From the NCBI GenBank assembly GCA_002307175.1, contig DBTS01000032.1:14361-32109 (forward strand): 17,749 nt of DNA. The letters are read 5' to 3'. Shown here one piece after another: positions 6,306-14,777 of this stretch. The first letter of the stretch is position 1. Each line of letters starts with the position of its first letter. The stretch is from Rhodocyclaceae bacterium UBA1310 (GTDB taxonomy: Bacteria > Pseudomonadota > Gammaproteobacteria > Burkholderiales > Rhodocyclaceae). A program made the translations under genes and the position numbers. The notes below the pieces were generated by a model that worked only from the letters and a program-made list of their open reading frames with translations, had not been told where the DNA came from and searched no databases.

Positions 6306-8780
6306 ATGGAAATCATCATTCCTTCCTGTGTGCGTATTCAGGCACCTGTAGCAACCAAGGAAGAGGCGATCCGCCTGGCCGGCAAGCTGATGCTTGAGGC
6401 TGGCTATATTGCCGCACCCTACGTTGAGAGCTTTTTGCGCCGCGAGGCGGTCTCCAATACCTTTTTGGGGGCCGGAGTCGCGATTCCCCACGGCATGATC
6501 GAAGATCGCCACCATGTGCTGCATACAGGGATTGCCGTGATCCAGGTGCCGCAGGGCGTGACCTGGCAGGATGGCAAGGAGGCGCGCCTGATCGTGGCGA
6601 TTGCCGCGCAGTCTGACGAACACATCGCCATCCTGCGGCGCCTTACGCGCCTGATGCAGCAGGAAGGTGCCATTGATGCGCTGGCCGATACACGCGAGCC
6701 CGGGCGCATCATCGCCGCGCTGACCGATACGCCGTTTGCGCCGCAGGCGCCTGCCGCGCCCTGGCCGGCAGATGCACAGATCGAACTGGTGCTTGATTAT
6801 CCGAACGGCCTGCATGCGCGCCCGGCCACGCAATGGGTGGAAACCGCCAGACGCCACGCCTGCGAGGTACGCGTGTTCCGCGATGGCGAAGGGGCCGACG
6901 CCAAGGCGCTTACCGGGCTGCTTGGCCTGGGCATCACGCGGGGTACCCGGATTGTGCTGGGTGCCCGGGGTGAAGGGGCCGAAGTGGCTGTGAAAGATCT
7001 GGCCGAGACGGTGACGCGCCTTACTGCTGAAGAAATTGCCGATGCCGAGCGTGCCCGCGCTGCTGCGCAGGAAGCGCGCGCAAATGCGCCAAGCTGGCAA
7101 CCGGCCACTGCCACACGCCAGCAGCAGGGCGTGGCGGCCAGCCCGGGGCTGGCCGTGGGCAAGCTTGTGCGCCACGCCAGCCAGGTGCTGGATGTGGTGG
7201 ATAACAGCCGTGGTGCGATTGTCGAGGGCGAGGCGCTGGAGAGTGCGATTGCCCGTGTTATGGGCGAACTGGAGACGCTGGAAGCCGATACGCGTGCCCG
7301 CCTTGGTGCTGGCGAAGCTGCCATCTTTGCGGCGCAACGCGAACTGGTGGGTGACCCTGGCCTGCTGCGCGCCGCAATTGGCGAGATCATGCGCGGGCAT
7401 GGTGCGGCGTGGTCGTGGAAAAAAATCATTACGGCACGCGTCGATCAGCAGCGCCAATTGGCCGATGCGCTGCTGGCTGCGCGTGCGCTGGATCTGTGGG
7501 ATGCGGGGCAGCGCGTGCTGGCGGCTCTGCTCGGGGTGGAGCGGCGTGCCCAGGTGCTGCGTGAGCCGAGCATCCTGATTGCCGAGGATCTCACGCCATC
7601 GGATACCCTGCAGTTCGATATGCGCCATGTCGTCGGGCTTGCCATTGCTGGCGGCGGCCCTACTTCGCACACGGCGATTCTGGCGCGCACCCTTGGCTTG
7701 CCGGCGATTGTGGCTGCCGGCCCCTCTCTGCTGGAAATCGAAACCGGGCAGGAAGCGGTGATCGATGGCACCACCGGGCGCCTCTATCTGGGCTGCCAGC
7801 CCGCCGATCTCGATTCTGCCAGGGCGGCAGTGAAAGCCTATGCGGCACGCCGTGAAGCGATGCGTGCGAATCGTGATCAACCGGCGGTGACCACCGATGG
7901 CCACCGTGTTGGCGTCTACGCCAACATCGCCAATGCACGGCAGGCCGCCGAAGCGGTGGCAGCCGGTGCCGAAGGCGTGGGCCTGATGCGTACCGAATTC
8001 CTGTTCCTGGAACGTGATACCGCGCCCGATGAAGATGAACAGTATGCCGTTTACCGCGATACGCTTGCAGCCCTGCAGGGGCGCCCGCTGATCATACGTA
8101 CCCTGGATATCGGTGGTGACAAGCAAGTGTCATATCTGGATCTGCCGCGCGAGGAAAATCCCTTCCTTGGCGTGCGTGGCGCGCGCCTGCTGCTGGCGCG
8201 GCCGGAACTGCTGCGTACGCAGTTGCGGGCGCTGTACCGGGCTGCCGCACATGGACCGCTCTCCATCATGTTCCCGATGATCACCGACCTGGCCGAAGTG
8301 GCGGCACTGCGTGCCGAATGCGAAGCCGTACGTGCAGCGCTGGGTGCGCCGGCTGTGCCGCTGGGCATCATGGTTGAAGTGCCGGCGGTGGCTGTGATGG
8401 CGGATCTGTTTGCGCAGCACGTGGATTTCTTCTCGATCGGTACCAACGATCTCACACAATACGTGCTGGCCATGGATCGCCAGCATCCGCAGCTTGCCGC
8501 CCAGGCCGATTCGCTGCATCCGGCAGTGCTCGCCCTGATTGGTCAGACGGCGCGTGCCGCCAATGCCGCCGGCATTCATGTCGGCGTGTGTGGTGGTCTG
8601 GCTGGTGATCCTTTGGGCGCACGCATCCTGGCCGGGTTGGGGGTGCATGAACTGTCGATGAGTGAGCAGGATATTGCGACAATCAAGACGGTGATCCGCG
8701 CTGAAGCCCACAGCACCATGCAGGCCCTGGCCGAGCGCGCGCTCTCGGCAGAATCCGCTGTGGCAGTGAGGGCACTATGA
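6306..8780 (+). CDS. fruB: Fructose PTS multiphosphoryl transfer protein (EIIA-HPr-EI fusion)
   Basis: This 824-aa cytoplasmic protein carries phosphate from phosphoenolpyruvate to FruA. Domains in order are EIIA-Fru (about 1-145; phospho-His62 in GVAIPHGM), HPr (about 157-240; phospho-His170 in PNGLHARPA) and enzyme I (about 272-815). Enzyme I shows the swivelling-domain His455 in GGGPTSHTAILARTLGLPAI, the PEP-binding segments GVGLMRTEFLF (557-567) and RTLDIGGDK (598-606), FSIGTNDLTQY (709-719), and Cys762 in VCGGLAGDP. All key residues are present, so the protein should work without separate EI and HPr. The fusion layout matches FruB/MTP of pseudomonads and relatives, unlike enterobacterial FruB, which lacks EI. 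No strong ribosome site precedes the ATG. The stop overlaps the fruK start (ATGA), implying translational coupling. Confidence 0.97.
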   Translation: MEIIIPSCVRIQAPVATKEEAIRLAGKLMLEAGYIAAPYVESFLRREAVSNTFLGAGVAIPHGMIEDRHHVLHTGIAVIQVPQGVTWQDGKEARLIVAIAAQSDEHIAILRRLTRLMQQEGAIDALADTREPGRIIAALTDTPFAPQAPAAPWPADAQIELVLDYPNGLHARPATQWVETARRHACEVRVFRDGEGADAKALTGLLGLGITRGTRIVLGARGEGAEVAVKDLAETVTRLTAEEIADAERARAAAQEARANAPSWQPATATRQQQGVAASPGLAVGKLVRHASQVLDVVDNSRGAIVEGEALESAIARVMGELETLEADTRARLGAGEAAIFAAQRELVGDPGLLRAAIGEIMRGHGAAWSWKKIITARVDQQRQLADALLAARALDLWDAGQRVLAALLGVERRAQVLREPSILIAEDLTPSDTLQFDMRHVVGLAIAGGGPTSHTAILARTLGLPAIVAAGPSLLEIETGQEAVIDGTTGRLYLGCQPADLDSARAAVKAYAARREAMRANRDQPAVTTDGHRVGVYANIANARQAAEAVAAGAEGVGLMRTEFLFLERDTAPDEDEQYAVYRDTLAALQGRPLIIRTLDIGGDKQVSYLDLPREENPFLGVRGARLLLARPELLRTQLRALYRAAAHGPLSIMFPMITDLAEVAALRAECEAVRAALGAPAVPLGIMVEVPAVAVMADLFAQHVDFFSIGTNDLTQYVLAMDRQHPQLAAQADSLHPAVLALIGQTARAANAAGIHVGVCGGLAGDPLGARILAGLGVHELSMSEQDIATIKTVIRAEAHSTMQALAERALSAESAVAVRAL

Positions 8781-9751
8781 AACTATCCGCAAAGCGTTCT
8801 CCCTCCGTGCTGTGTGTGGCGCTGAACCCTGCCATCGATCAGACCATCGAGGTGGCCGGGATGCGCGTGGGTGAGGTTAATCGCGCCCAGCGCGCCCAGC
8901 AGGATGCCGGCGGCAAGGGCGTGAACGTGGCTTCCTGCCTTGCTGATCACGGTGTCGAGGTGGCGGTCACTGGCCTTCTTGGGCGTGCCAATGCGGGTCT
9001 GTTTGAAGCGCTCTTCACCACCAAACAGATCAGCAACGAATGTGTGTATCTGGATGGCCTTACGCGCATCAACACCAAACTCGTCGATCCGCAAAAAGGT
9101 GAAACCACCGACATCAATCTGCCCGGGCCACAGCTATCGGCCGCCGGGATGGCAGATTGTCTGCGTGACATCCTGGCCGTGGTCGAGCGCAACGCAGCGA
9201 GCCTCTCTTGGCTGGTGCTCTCGGGCAGCCTGCCGCCAGGCTGGCCTGCCGACACCTACGCCACCCTGATCCAGCAGGCGCATGCTTATGGCATGCGGGT
9301 GATGGTCGATACGAGTGGGCCGGCACTGGGCGCTGCGCTGCTGGCCGGGCCAGACATCATCAAACCCAATCGCGACGAACTCGGCGCACACCTTGGGCGC
9401 CGCCTCGTGACGCAGGAAGAGACGGCCGCAGCCGCACGCGAACTGCTTGACGCGCAGCCCATGCTCTCGCTGATCGTCGTGTCGATGGGGCACGAGGGCG
9501 CACTGTTTATCACGCGGGAGGCTGTCGTGCATGCCCATCCGCTGCCTGTGAAACCACTCAGTTCAGTGGGCGCGGGCGATGCGATGGTGGCCGGCATTGT
9601 TGCCGCGCAGCTCGAAGCGCTCAATCTGCCGGACTGTGCGCGGCTCGCCACGGCCTTTGCGGCTGGCAAGCTGGAGCGCCTGGGTGCCCATCTGCCAGAC
9701 GCCAGGCGGGTGCGCGAGCTGGCATTGCAGGTTCAACTCGACAACAAGTAA
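8777..9751 (+). CDS. fruK: 1-phosphofructokinase
   Basis: This 324-aa cytoplasmic PfkB-family kinase converts fructose-1-phosphate (made by FruA uptake) and ATP to fructose-1,6-bisphosphate for glycolysis. The N-terminal PfkB signature DAGGKGVNVA is at residues 43-52, with the sugar-site region ALNPAIDQTIEV (15-26). The C-terminal signature VGAGDAMVAG (264-273) carries catalytic Asp268. DIIKPNRDEL (193-202) and LVLSGSLPPG (146-155) are further family landmarks. Length is normal. The ATG overlaps the fruB stop by four bases, and fruA follows after 39 bases, so the three genes form one operon. Context and the PTS neighbours favour fruK over 6-phosphofructokinase 2 or tagatose-6-phosphate kinase. 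Confidence 0.96.
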   Translation: MKLSAKRSPSVLCVALNPAIDQTIEVAGMRVGEVNRAQRAQQDAGGKGVNVASCLADHGVEVAVTGLLGRANAGLFEALFTTKQISNECVYLDGLTRINTKLVDPQKGETTDINLPGPQLSAAGMADCLRDILAVVERNAASLSWLVLSGSLPPGWPADTYATLIQQAHAYGMRVMVDTSGPALGAALLAGPDIIKPNRDELGAHLGRRLVTQEETAAAARELLDAQPMLSLIVVSMGHEGALFITREAVVHAHPLPVKPLSSVGAGDAMVAGIVAAQLEALNLPDCARLATAFAAGKLERLGAHLPDARRVRELALQVQLDNK

Positions 9752-9790
9752 CAACCACACACCAAGAACATAACAGCGAAGGAGCTTCGT

Positions 9791-11221
9791 ATGGCAAACA
9801 TCGTTGCGATCACATCCTGTCCCACAGGGATCGCCCACACCTTCATGGCGGCGGAGGGGCTGGAGCAGGGCGCAGGCAAGCTCGGCCACACGATCAAGGT
9901 GGAAACACAGGGCTCGGTCGGCGCGCAGAACCAGTTGGGTGACGCGGAGATTGCGGCAGCTGAGATTGTCGTGATTGCGGCTGACACCAATGTCGACTTG
10001 TCACGCTTTGCCGGCAAGCGCATCTACGAAACGAGCACCAAGGATGCCATCAACGATGGCGCCGCGGTGATTCAGACAGCTTTTGAACGTGCCGCAGTCA
10101 AGAGTGGCGAAGCCGCAGCGTCGGCTCAGGCCGCGCCTGCCGCAGCGGGCAAGGATGCCACCGGCCAGTTGCTGGAGGCCAAGGCCACGCAGAGCGCCTC
10201 GCGCACAGGGGCCTACAAGCACCTGATGACCGGTGTGTCGTACATGATTCCGTTTGTGGTGGCCGGGGGCCTGCTGATTGCGATTGGTTTCGCGATGGGT
10301 GGCATCTATGTCTACGACGACGCACACAAGGGTACGCTGGCGGCCAATCTGTTCTGGACCGGCAAGGCAGCCTTCCAGTTGATGGTACCGATTCTCGCTG
10401 GTTACATTGCCTTTTCGTTGGCAGACCGGCCTGGGATTGCACCAGGGATGATTGCCGGCGTGATTGCGGATTCGGTTGGCGCAGGCTTTCTCGGCGGCTT
10501 GTTGGGTGGCTTCATCGCTGGCTATACCGTGCGTGGTCTCAACCAGACCATCACACTGCCCAAGGCTTTTGAAGGTCTCAAGCCGGTGCTGATCCTGCCG
10601 CTGTTCGGTGCTGCGATCACCGGGCTGCTGATGTACCTGATTGGCGGGCCGGTGCATTCCGCACTCGCCGCCCTGTCCGAATTCCTCAAGGGCATGCAGG
10701 GTAGCAGCGCTTTGGTGCTGGGCGCATTGCTCGGCGCGATGATGGCCTTCGACATGGGCGGGCCGGTGAACAAGGCTGCCTACACCTTCGGCACAGGCCT
10801 CATCGCCAGCCAGATCTATGAACCGATGGCCGCCGTGATGGCCGCCGGGATGACGCCGCCGCTGGGTATCGCACTGGCCACCTTCATTTTCCGCAACCGC
10901 TTCTCTGCCGATGAGCGTGAAGCCGGCAAGGCAGCCGCCGCACTGGGGATTTCCTTCATCACCGAAGGGGCCATTCCGTTTGCCGCGAAAGACCCGTTCC
11001 GTGTGATTCCCTCACTGATGATCGGGTCGGCGGTGACAGGCGCGATGTCCATGTATTTCGGTGCCCAGCTCAAAGTGCCGCACGGTGGCATCTTCGTGCT
11101 GCCGATGCCGAATGTGGTGACCAATGTGGTCGAATACACGCTGGCTATCGTTGTCGGTACCGTGCTGACGGCGCTGGCACTTGGCATCCTCAAGAAGCCG
11201 GTGGCTGCTGCCAAGGTCTGA
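9791..11221 (+). CDS. fruA: Fructose-specific PTS enzyme IIBC
   Basis: This 476-aa inner-membrane permease imports fructose and phosphorylates it at C1. The IIB domain (about 1-100) starts with MANIVAITSCPTGIAHTFMA, in which Cys10 is the phosphorylated residue. A linker rich in Ala/Lys (about 101-133) leads to the IIC membrane domain (about 138-470), with KHLMTGVSYMIPFVVAGGLL, a Gly-rich GAGFLGGLLGGFIAGY, AFDMGGPVNKAAY and FITEGAIPFAAKDP, the last being the substrate-site loop of the fructose family. Only one IIB domain is present; E. coli FruA carries an additional duplicated IIB-like domain at its N-terminus, so this is a short form. AAGGAG (9779-9784) sits six bases upstream of the ATG. 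It is the last gene of the operon, followed by a terminator. Confidence 0.97.
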   Translation: MANIVAITSCPTGIAHTFMAAEGLEQGAGKLGHTIKVETQGSVGAQNQLGDAEIAAAEIVVIAADTNVDLSRFAGKRIYETSTKDAINDGAAVIQTAFERAAVKSGEAAASAQAAPAAAGKDATGQLLEAKATQSASRTGAYKHLMTGVSYMIPFVVAGGLLIAIGFAMGGIYVYDDAHKGTLAANLFWTGKAAFQLMVPILAGYIAFSLADRPGIAPGMIAGVIADSVGAGFLGGLLGGFIAGYTVRGLNQTITLPKAFEGLKPVLILPLFGAAITGLLMYLIGGPVHSALAALSEFLKGMQGSSALVLGALLGAMMAFDMGGPVNKAAYTFGTGLIASQIYEPMAAVMAAGMTPPLGIALATFIFRNRFSADEREAGKAAAALGISFITEGAIPFAAKDPFRVIPSLMIGSAVTGAMSMYFGAQLKVPHGGIFVLPMPNVVTNVVEYTLAIVVGTVLTALALGILKKPVAAAKV

Positions 11222-11244
11222 CGCAGTCAGGGCTTCACGCAAAA

Positions 11245-11284
11245 AGGGCAGGGCGCCGGGGGGCGTTCTGCCCTGTTTGTTTTT
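11245..11284 (+). terminator. Terminator of the fruBKA operon
   Basis: Arms AGGGCAGGGCG (11245-11255) and CGTTCTGCCCT (11264-11274) pair over 11 positions with two G-U pairs. The loop is eight bases and GTTTGTTTTT follows. A strong intrinsic terminator 23 bases after the fruA stop. Confidence 0.9.
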
Positions 11285-11325
11285 GGCGGTGCAGGGTACT
11301 TCCTGTATCATCCCGCAAGTATCTG

Positions 11326-11530
11326 CTTTGCTTGAAAATTAATAATAATTGCGCAAAGTGATGCGGACTCTTCTTTTCGCTTTCACAAGCTTCTCCAGGC
11401 TGTAAAAACCAGCCCTGCGACTCTCCGGCGGCTGCCGGTGTGATTTGAAAGGCTGAGGCCTCTCCGGAGACATCTCCGGTTCATGCAATTTGCTCATTGC
11501 CCCCGTGATGCAAATGCCCTGAAGAGGGGG
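11326..11530 (+). promoter_or_regulatory. Promoter region and structured leader of the NorM-like gene
   Basis: An AT-rich core (11332-11350) is flanked by the inverted repeat CTTTGC (11326-11331) / GCAAAG (11353-11358); it probably holds the promoter, though no clean -35/-10 pair was found. Downstream are successive possible stems: GGCTG (11398-11402)/CAGCC (11410-11414), CCGGC (11425-11429)/GCCGG (11434-11438), CCGGAG (11464-11469)/CTCCGG (11474-11479) and CCCCC (11500-11504)/GGGGG (11526-11530). TCTCCGG occurs three times (11422, 11461, 11473). No known riboswitch consensus was recognised. Confidence 0.35.
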
Positions 11531-11563
11531 ACGGCTGCGTGCCGCATTGGGTTTTGTGTGCTC

Positions 11564-12928
11564 ATGAAGTATTTACGTGAAATCGTGCATCTGGCGATGC
11601 CCATCCTGCTCGCCAACATGGCCATGATTGGTTCAGGTGTTGTCGATACCGCCATGCTCGGGCACTACGGGCGTCTTGATCTGGCGGCAATGTCGATTGC
11701 CGTGGCAATCTATTCGACTGTTTATTCCGTGTGCATCGGGTTTCTGCAGGCGCTGCAGCAGATCTTTGCGCAGGCGTTCGGCTCGGGTGACGCGAAACGC
11801 CTGTGGGTGGTGGTTGTGCAGGGGCTGTTGCTGGCACTCGGGCTGGCAATCCTGGCCATGATCGGGGTGTTCTGGTGTGCTGCGCATCTGGAGGTCTTCC
11901 ACGTGATTCCCGGTACCGGGCAGATTGTGGCCGGCTATATGCGCGTGCTGGCGATAGCATTGCCCCTGCAACTGACGTATCGTGTCTTCCAGAACCATGC
12001 CCAGATCAGTGGAGAGGCACGTCGCGTGATGGCCTACAACCTCTCTGCGCTGGGCTTGAAGGCGTTTCTTTCGTGGCTCCTGATATTCGGCCGCCTTGGC
12101 CTGCCCGAGCTGGGCGCGCGTGGTGCGGCACTCGCTTCAGTGATGACATCCGGGCTCATGCTGCCATTGTTTCTCTATGGTGGTCGTGCGGCCCTGCCTT
12201 CGCTCCATGCGTTCAGGGAACTCTGGCGTCTGGCACTGGCTGACCATGCTTCGCTGCGTGCCATTTTGCGTGTCGGCCTGCCTTCAGCCGCAACGTGTTT
12301 TGTGGATGTTGGTGCCTACACATCGATGGCTATCCTTGCCGCGAATTTCGGCGCGGTGCAGGCCGGCGCGCACCAGATCGTCTCCAACTTCAATGCCCTG
12401 CTGTATTTCGTGCCAGCGTCTCTCGCCGCCGCCTGCAGCATCCTCGTCTCGCATCGCATTGGTGCCGGGCGTCTGGCTGAGGGGCGCGAGCTGGCATGGT
12501 TTTCCTTGCGTATCAATGCCATGCTGGCCCTGGTGATGGTAATCGGAGTCCTCCTCCTGCGCAGGCATATTGCTGCCCTTTATACGAGTGATCTGGCTGT
12601 TAGAGATTATGCTGTTGTGCTAATTGGCGTGAGCTGGCTGTTTTTGTTTTTCGATGCCAAGCTGGTGATGATGGTGAGTCTGTTGCGGAGCTGGAGTATC
12701 ACCATCATGCCCATGTGCATCTATTCCGGTGTGTTGCTGACAGGTGCCGTAGGTGGTGGCTGGTTGCTTGCCAGCAAGGGCTTGCAACTGGCCGGCCTGA
12801 GTATTGCACCAATGGCCGTGAAGGGTTTCTGGGTGATGGCGACAGCCAGTTCCGCCGTGGTTGCCATCATTCTGGTGTTGCGCCTGTGGTATGCACTGGC
12901 GGCTCACAAACGATCGGAAGTGGCATGA
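11564..12928 (+). CDS. MATE-family multidrug exporter, NorM-like
   Basis: This 454-aa inner-membrane antiporter has about 12 hydrophobic segments and expels cationic drugs or metabolites in exchange for Na+ or H+. The N-terminus KYLREIVHLAMPILLANMAM followed by GSGVVDTAMLGHYG is the typical first MATE helix and loop. The repeat at mid-protein (AILRVGLPSAATCFVDVGAY, then GAHQIVSNFNALLYFVPASL) marks the second half. The ATG at 11564 gives the usual family length; a frame-open extension to 11483 would add a non-MATE, Cys-containing 27 residues and is not favoured. No strong ribosome site is visible for either. It is convergent with the DMT gene, and its leader has several possible stems. The substrate is unknown. 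Confidence 0.92.
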   Translation: MKYLREIVHLAMPILLANMAMIGSGVVDTAMLGHYGRLDLAAMSIAVAIYSTVYSVCIGFLQALQQIFAQAFGSGDAKRLWVVVVQGLLLALGLAILAMIGVFWCAAHLEVFHVIPGTGQIVAGYMRVLAIALPLQLTYRVFQNHAQISGEARRVMAYNLSALGLKAFLSWLLIFGRLGLPELGARGAALASVMTSGLMLPLFLYGGRAALPSLHAFRELWRLALADHASLRAILRVGLPSAATCFVDVGAYTSMAILAANFGAVQAGAHQIVSNFNALLYFVPASLAAACSILVSHRIGAGRLAEGRELAWFSLRINAMLALVMVIGVLLLRRHIAALYTSDLAVRDYAVVLIGVSWLFLFFDAKLVMMVSLLRSWSITIMPMCIYSGVLLTGAVGGGWLLASKGLQLAGLSIAPMAVKGFWVMATASSAVVAIILVLRLWYALAAHKRSEVA

Positions 12929-12995
12929 GCCGCTGTTTCGTTTCTGCGTGAAAGCGTAAGCGGAAGTTGTCTGGTATCCCCGGCCCGTGCGTGAA

Positions 12996-13877
12996 TCAGG
13001 CCGCCGGTTTGGCCCGCCCCTGGGTGAGCGAAGCGGAGAATACTGCGCCACAGATCAGCGCCCCGCCCAGCAGTGTCTTGCCCGCCGGGATTTCATTGAG
13101 TAGCAGCCAGGCGAAGAGAATCGCGTAGACCGGCTCCAGGCCGATCACCACACTCGCGGTCTGGGCGCGGATGTGGCGCAGGCTGGACACCACGAGCCCC
13201 TGGCCCAGCGCTGTGAATACCACGCCAAGCAGCAGCAGGAGGAGACCATCATGCAGGCTCACCGTGCCATGCCAGGCCAGCGTGAGAGGCAGTGTGCACA
13301 GCGCCGCTACGAGTTGCTGGTAAAACGAGATCGTGATGGCAGGGTACCTGGCGCTGCACGAGCGGCTCAGGAGCGACAACACCGCGTAGAAAAGCGCGGA
13401 AAGAATCCCCAGCAGCAAGCCCTGGGTCAGGTGGTTGCCAGGATCAAAGCTGGGCGGCACGAGTACCAGCCCGGCGGTGACGGCAAGGGCCGTCAGCAGA
13501 TCACGCCGATGCAGACGTTCGCCGAAGTACAGTGGTTCCAGGAAGGTTGTAAACAGCGGGAAGGTGGAGAACGCGAGCAGCCCGATGGCAACCGTTGAAA
13601 CCTGAATTGCCGCAAAGAAGGTGAGCCAGTGCGCCGCGAGCAGGGCGCCCGAACAGGCCAGGGTGAGCGCATCGCGTTTATCCCGCACGCGCAGGCTGGT
13701 GTGTGTGCCCATGGCAAACAGCACTAGCGCGATACAGCCAACGATTGTGCGCCCGGTGGTGATGACCGCAGGGGAGACAGACAACAGCTTGCCAAACAGG
13801 CCACTTCCTCCGGCCAGCAAGGCAGCTACATGGATTTGTGCCAGCCCGATGCGGCGGCCCTGAACAGCTTGATGCAT
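12996..13877 (-). CDS. EamA/DMT-superfamily transporter
   Basis: This 293-aa inner-membrane protein has about ten hydrophobic helices in two EamA repeats. The first repeat is about residues 12-135 (HVAALLAGGSGLFGKLL, WLTFFAAIQVSTVAIGLLAF, FLEPLYFGERL). The second is about 150-285 (GLLLGILSALFYAVLSLLSR, VVIGLEPVYAILFAWLLLNE). The xxxEPLYFGE and LEPVYAILFAWLLLNE stretches are the characteristic DMT signatures. Such proteins export amino acids or other metabolites; the substrate cannot be read. The ATG at 13877 was chosen; a TTG two codons upstream (13883) is possible and slightly longer. It lies 32 bases downstream of the lipoprotein gene on the same strand, so the two are probably cotranscribed. 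Confidence 0.9.
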   Translation of the reverse strand: MHQAVQGRRIGLAQIHVAALLAGGSGLFGKLLSVSPAVITTGRTIVGCIALVLFAMGTHTSLRVRDKRDALTLACSGALLAAHWLTFFAAIQVSTVAIGLLAFSTFPLFTTFLEPLYFGERLHRRDLLTALAVTAGLVLVPPSFDPGNHLTQGLLLGILSALFYAVLSLLSRSCSARYPAITISFYQQLVAALCTLPLTLAWHGTVSLHDGLLLLLLGVVFTALGQGLVVSSLRHIRAQTASVVIGLEPVYAILFAWLLLNEIPAGKTLLGGALICGAVFSASLTQGRAKPAA

Positions 13878-13909
13878 CCCCAAATCATACCGCCTAACCC
13901 GCTTTGCGC

Positions 13910-14512
13910 CTACCGTACAGGATATTTCTTCTCGAGCGCATCCATGGCCTGCACGTAACTGCGCAGGCAGTTGATGGGATAGATCTTCCTGAACGCCACG
14001 TAATCATTGCGGATCAGATCATAGCGGCGGCCGAGGTAAAGGAATGCATTGTTGTCGAGCAGCCTGTTATCGCCGGAAAATTCCTGCAGCTGCGCATCCG
14101 TGGCCAGGGAAAGTTTGTTCTGCATCTGCGTGCGATAGGTTTGCAGCGCCAGTTCGTCGGTTTTGGCGAGGAGCGTGGCATAGCTCAGTTCGATTGCCCG
14201 GTAATCGTTCCAGTAGGCTTCAGAGCGTGAAATCCGGTTGGCTTCTCGGGCCAGGGAGATTTTTTCATCTGCGATTGTCTCGGGGCTGTCTGTTTCCGCT
14301 TTGGTTTCCAGGCCGATCCGGCTGCCCAGCATGGCGCGCTCAATGATGCGATCCATGAGGGCGTTGCGTGCAGGCGTGCCTGGATAGACAACCCCCGCTT
14401 CGGTGGCACAGCCACCCAGCAAGGCGCAGAGCAGGGAAAACACCAGGGCGTATAGCAGGGAGCTCAGGGGCAGGTGACGTGGGAAGATCGGTGGGGACAT
14501 CAGCGGGTACAT
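13910..14512 (-). CDS. Putative lipoprotein of unknown function
   Basis: The product (200 aa) is unrecognised beyond its signal. The N-terminus has a Pro-rich start, a hydrophobic core (LSSLLYALVFSLLCALLGGC) and a lipobox LGGC with Cys35; the next residue is Ala, which predicts the outer membrane. The mature part (36-200) is charged and largely helical in appearance, with Ala/Glu/Arg-rich segments and a Tyr-rich C-terminal part (YLGRRYDLIRNDYVAFRKIY), without Cys pairs or catalytic motifs that I know. The ATG at 14512 is supported by GGAG seven bases upstream; an in-frame ATG at 14500 has none. It is followed after 32 bases by the EamA transporter gene, and the two likely share a promoter. 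It could be an accessory envelope protein. Confidence 0.85.
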   Translation of the reverse strand: MYPLMSPPIFPRHLPLSSLLYALVFSLLCALLGGCATEAGVVYPGTPARNALMDRIIERAMLGSRIGLETKAETDSPETIADEKISLAREANRISRSEAYWNDYRAIELSYATLLAKTDELALQTYRTQMQNKLSLATDAQLQEFSGDNRLLDNNAFLYLGRRYDLIRNDYVAFRKIYPINCLRSYVQAMDALEKKYPVR

Positions 14513-14777
14513 CGGTGTGCTCCGCAGGCTAGATGGAACTCTTCGCTGTGCGCAGTGGCAGGCGGAGTGATTTGGGCAAAGCAGTATTCTAGCCCATGGC
14601 CGGGCACTGCTTTTATGCCATATGTCGTCTGCCCGGATGGCCGGAAAAATAGCCGGATTGTGCAGGGCCCTGGCTGGGCTGCCAATTTTGCCACCGGCCT
14701 TTCTGGTAGGGGCTGTGCTTAGACTTTATTTGCTTAATAAAAACAAATGATTAATGGAATTGTTTTTTATAAAAACT
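14513..14777. other. Intergenic region between divergent lipoprotein and MATE units
   Basis: No supportable gene was found. The left part should contain the minus-strand promoter for the lipoprotein-DMT pair, but no clean match was identified. From about 14720 the DNA becomes strongly AT-rich, leading into the TATAAT at 14778 that faces the second MATE gene. Confidence 0.4.

Noticed and set aside
6198..8126. Very long open frame (642 codons) on the minus strand opposite fruB
   Set aside because: It lies fully antisense to fruB, whose domains and catalytic residues are unambiguous. Its translation is Arg/His/Gln-rich without domains, a known artefact of GC-rich codon bias, and it also crosses the fruR-fruB operators.
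11398..11530. Guanidine (ykkC, mini-ykkC, ykkC-III) or other known riboswitch before the MATE gene
   Set aside because: The ACGR loops of mini-ykkC and the conserved cores of the other classes are absent; only generic hairpins are visible.
11483..11563. Upstream extension of the NorM-like protein by 27 residues
   Set aside because: The extension is Cys/Arg-containing and unlike any MATE N-terminus, and it overlaps the foldable leader; 11564 gives the usual length.
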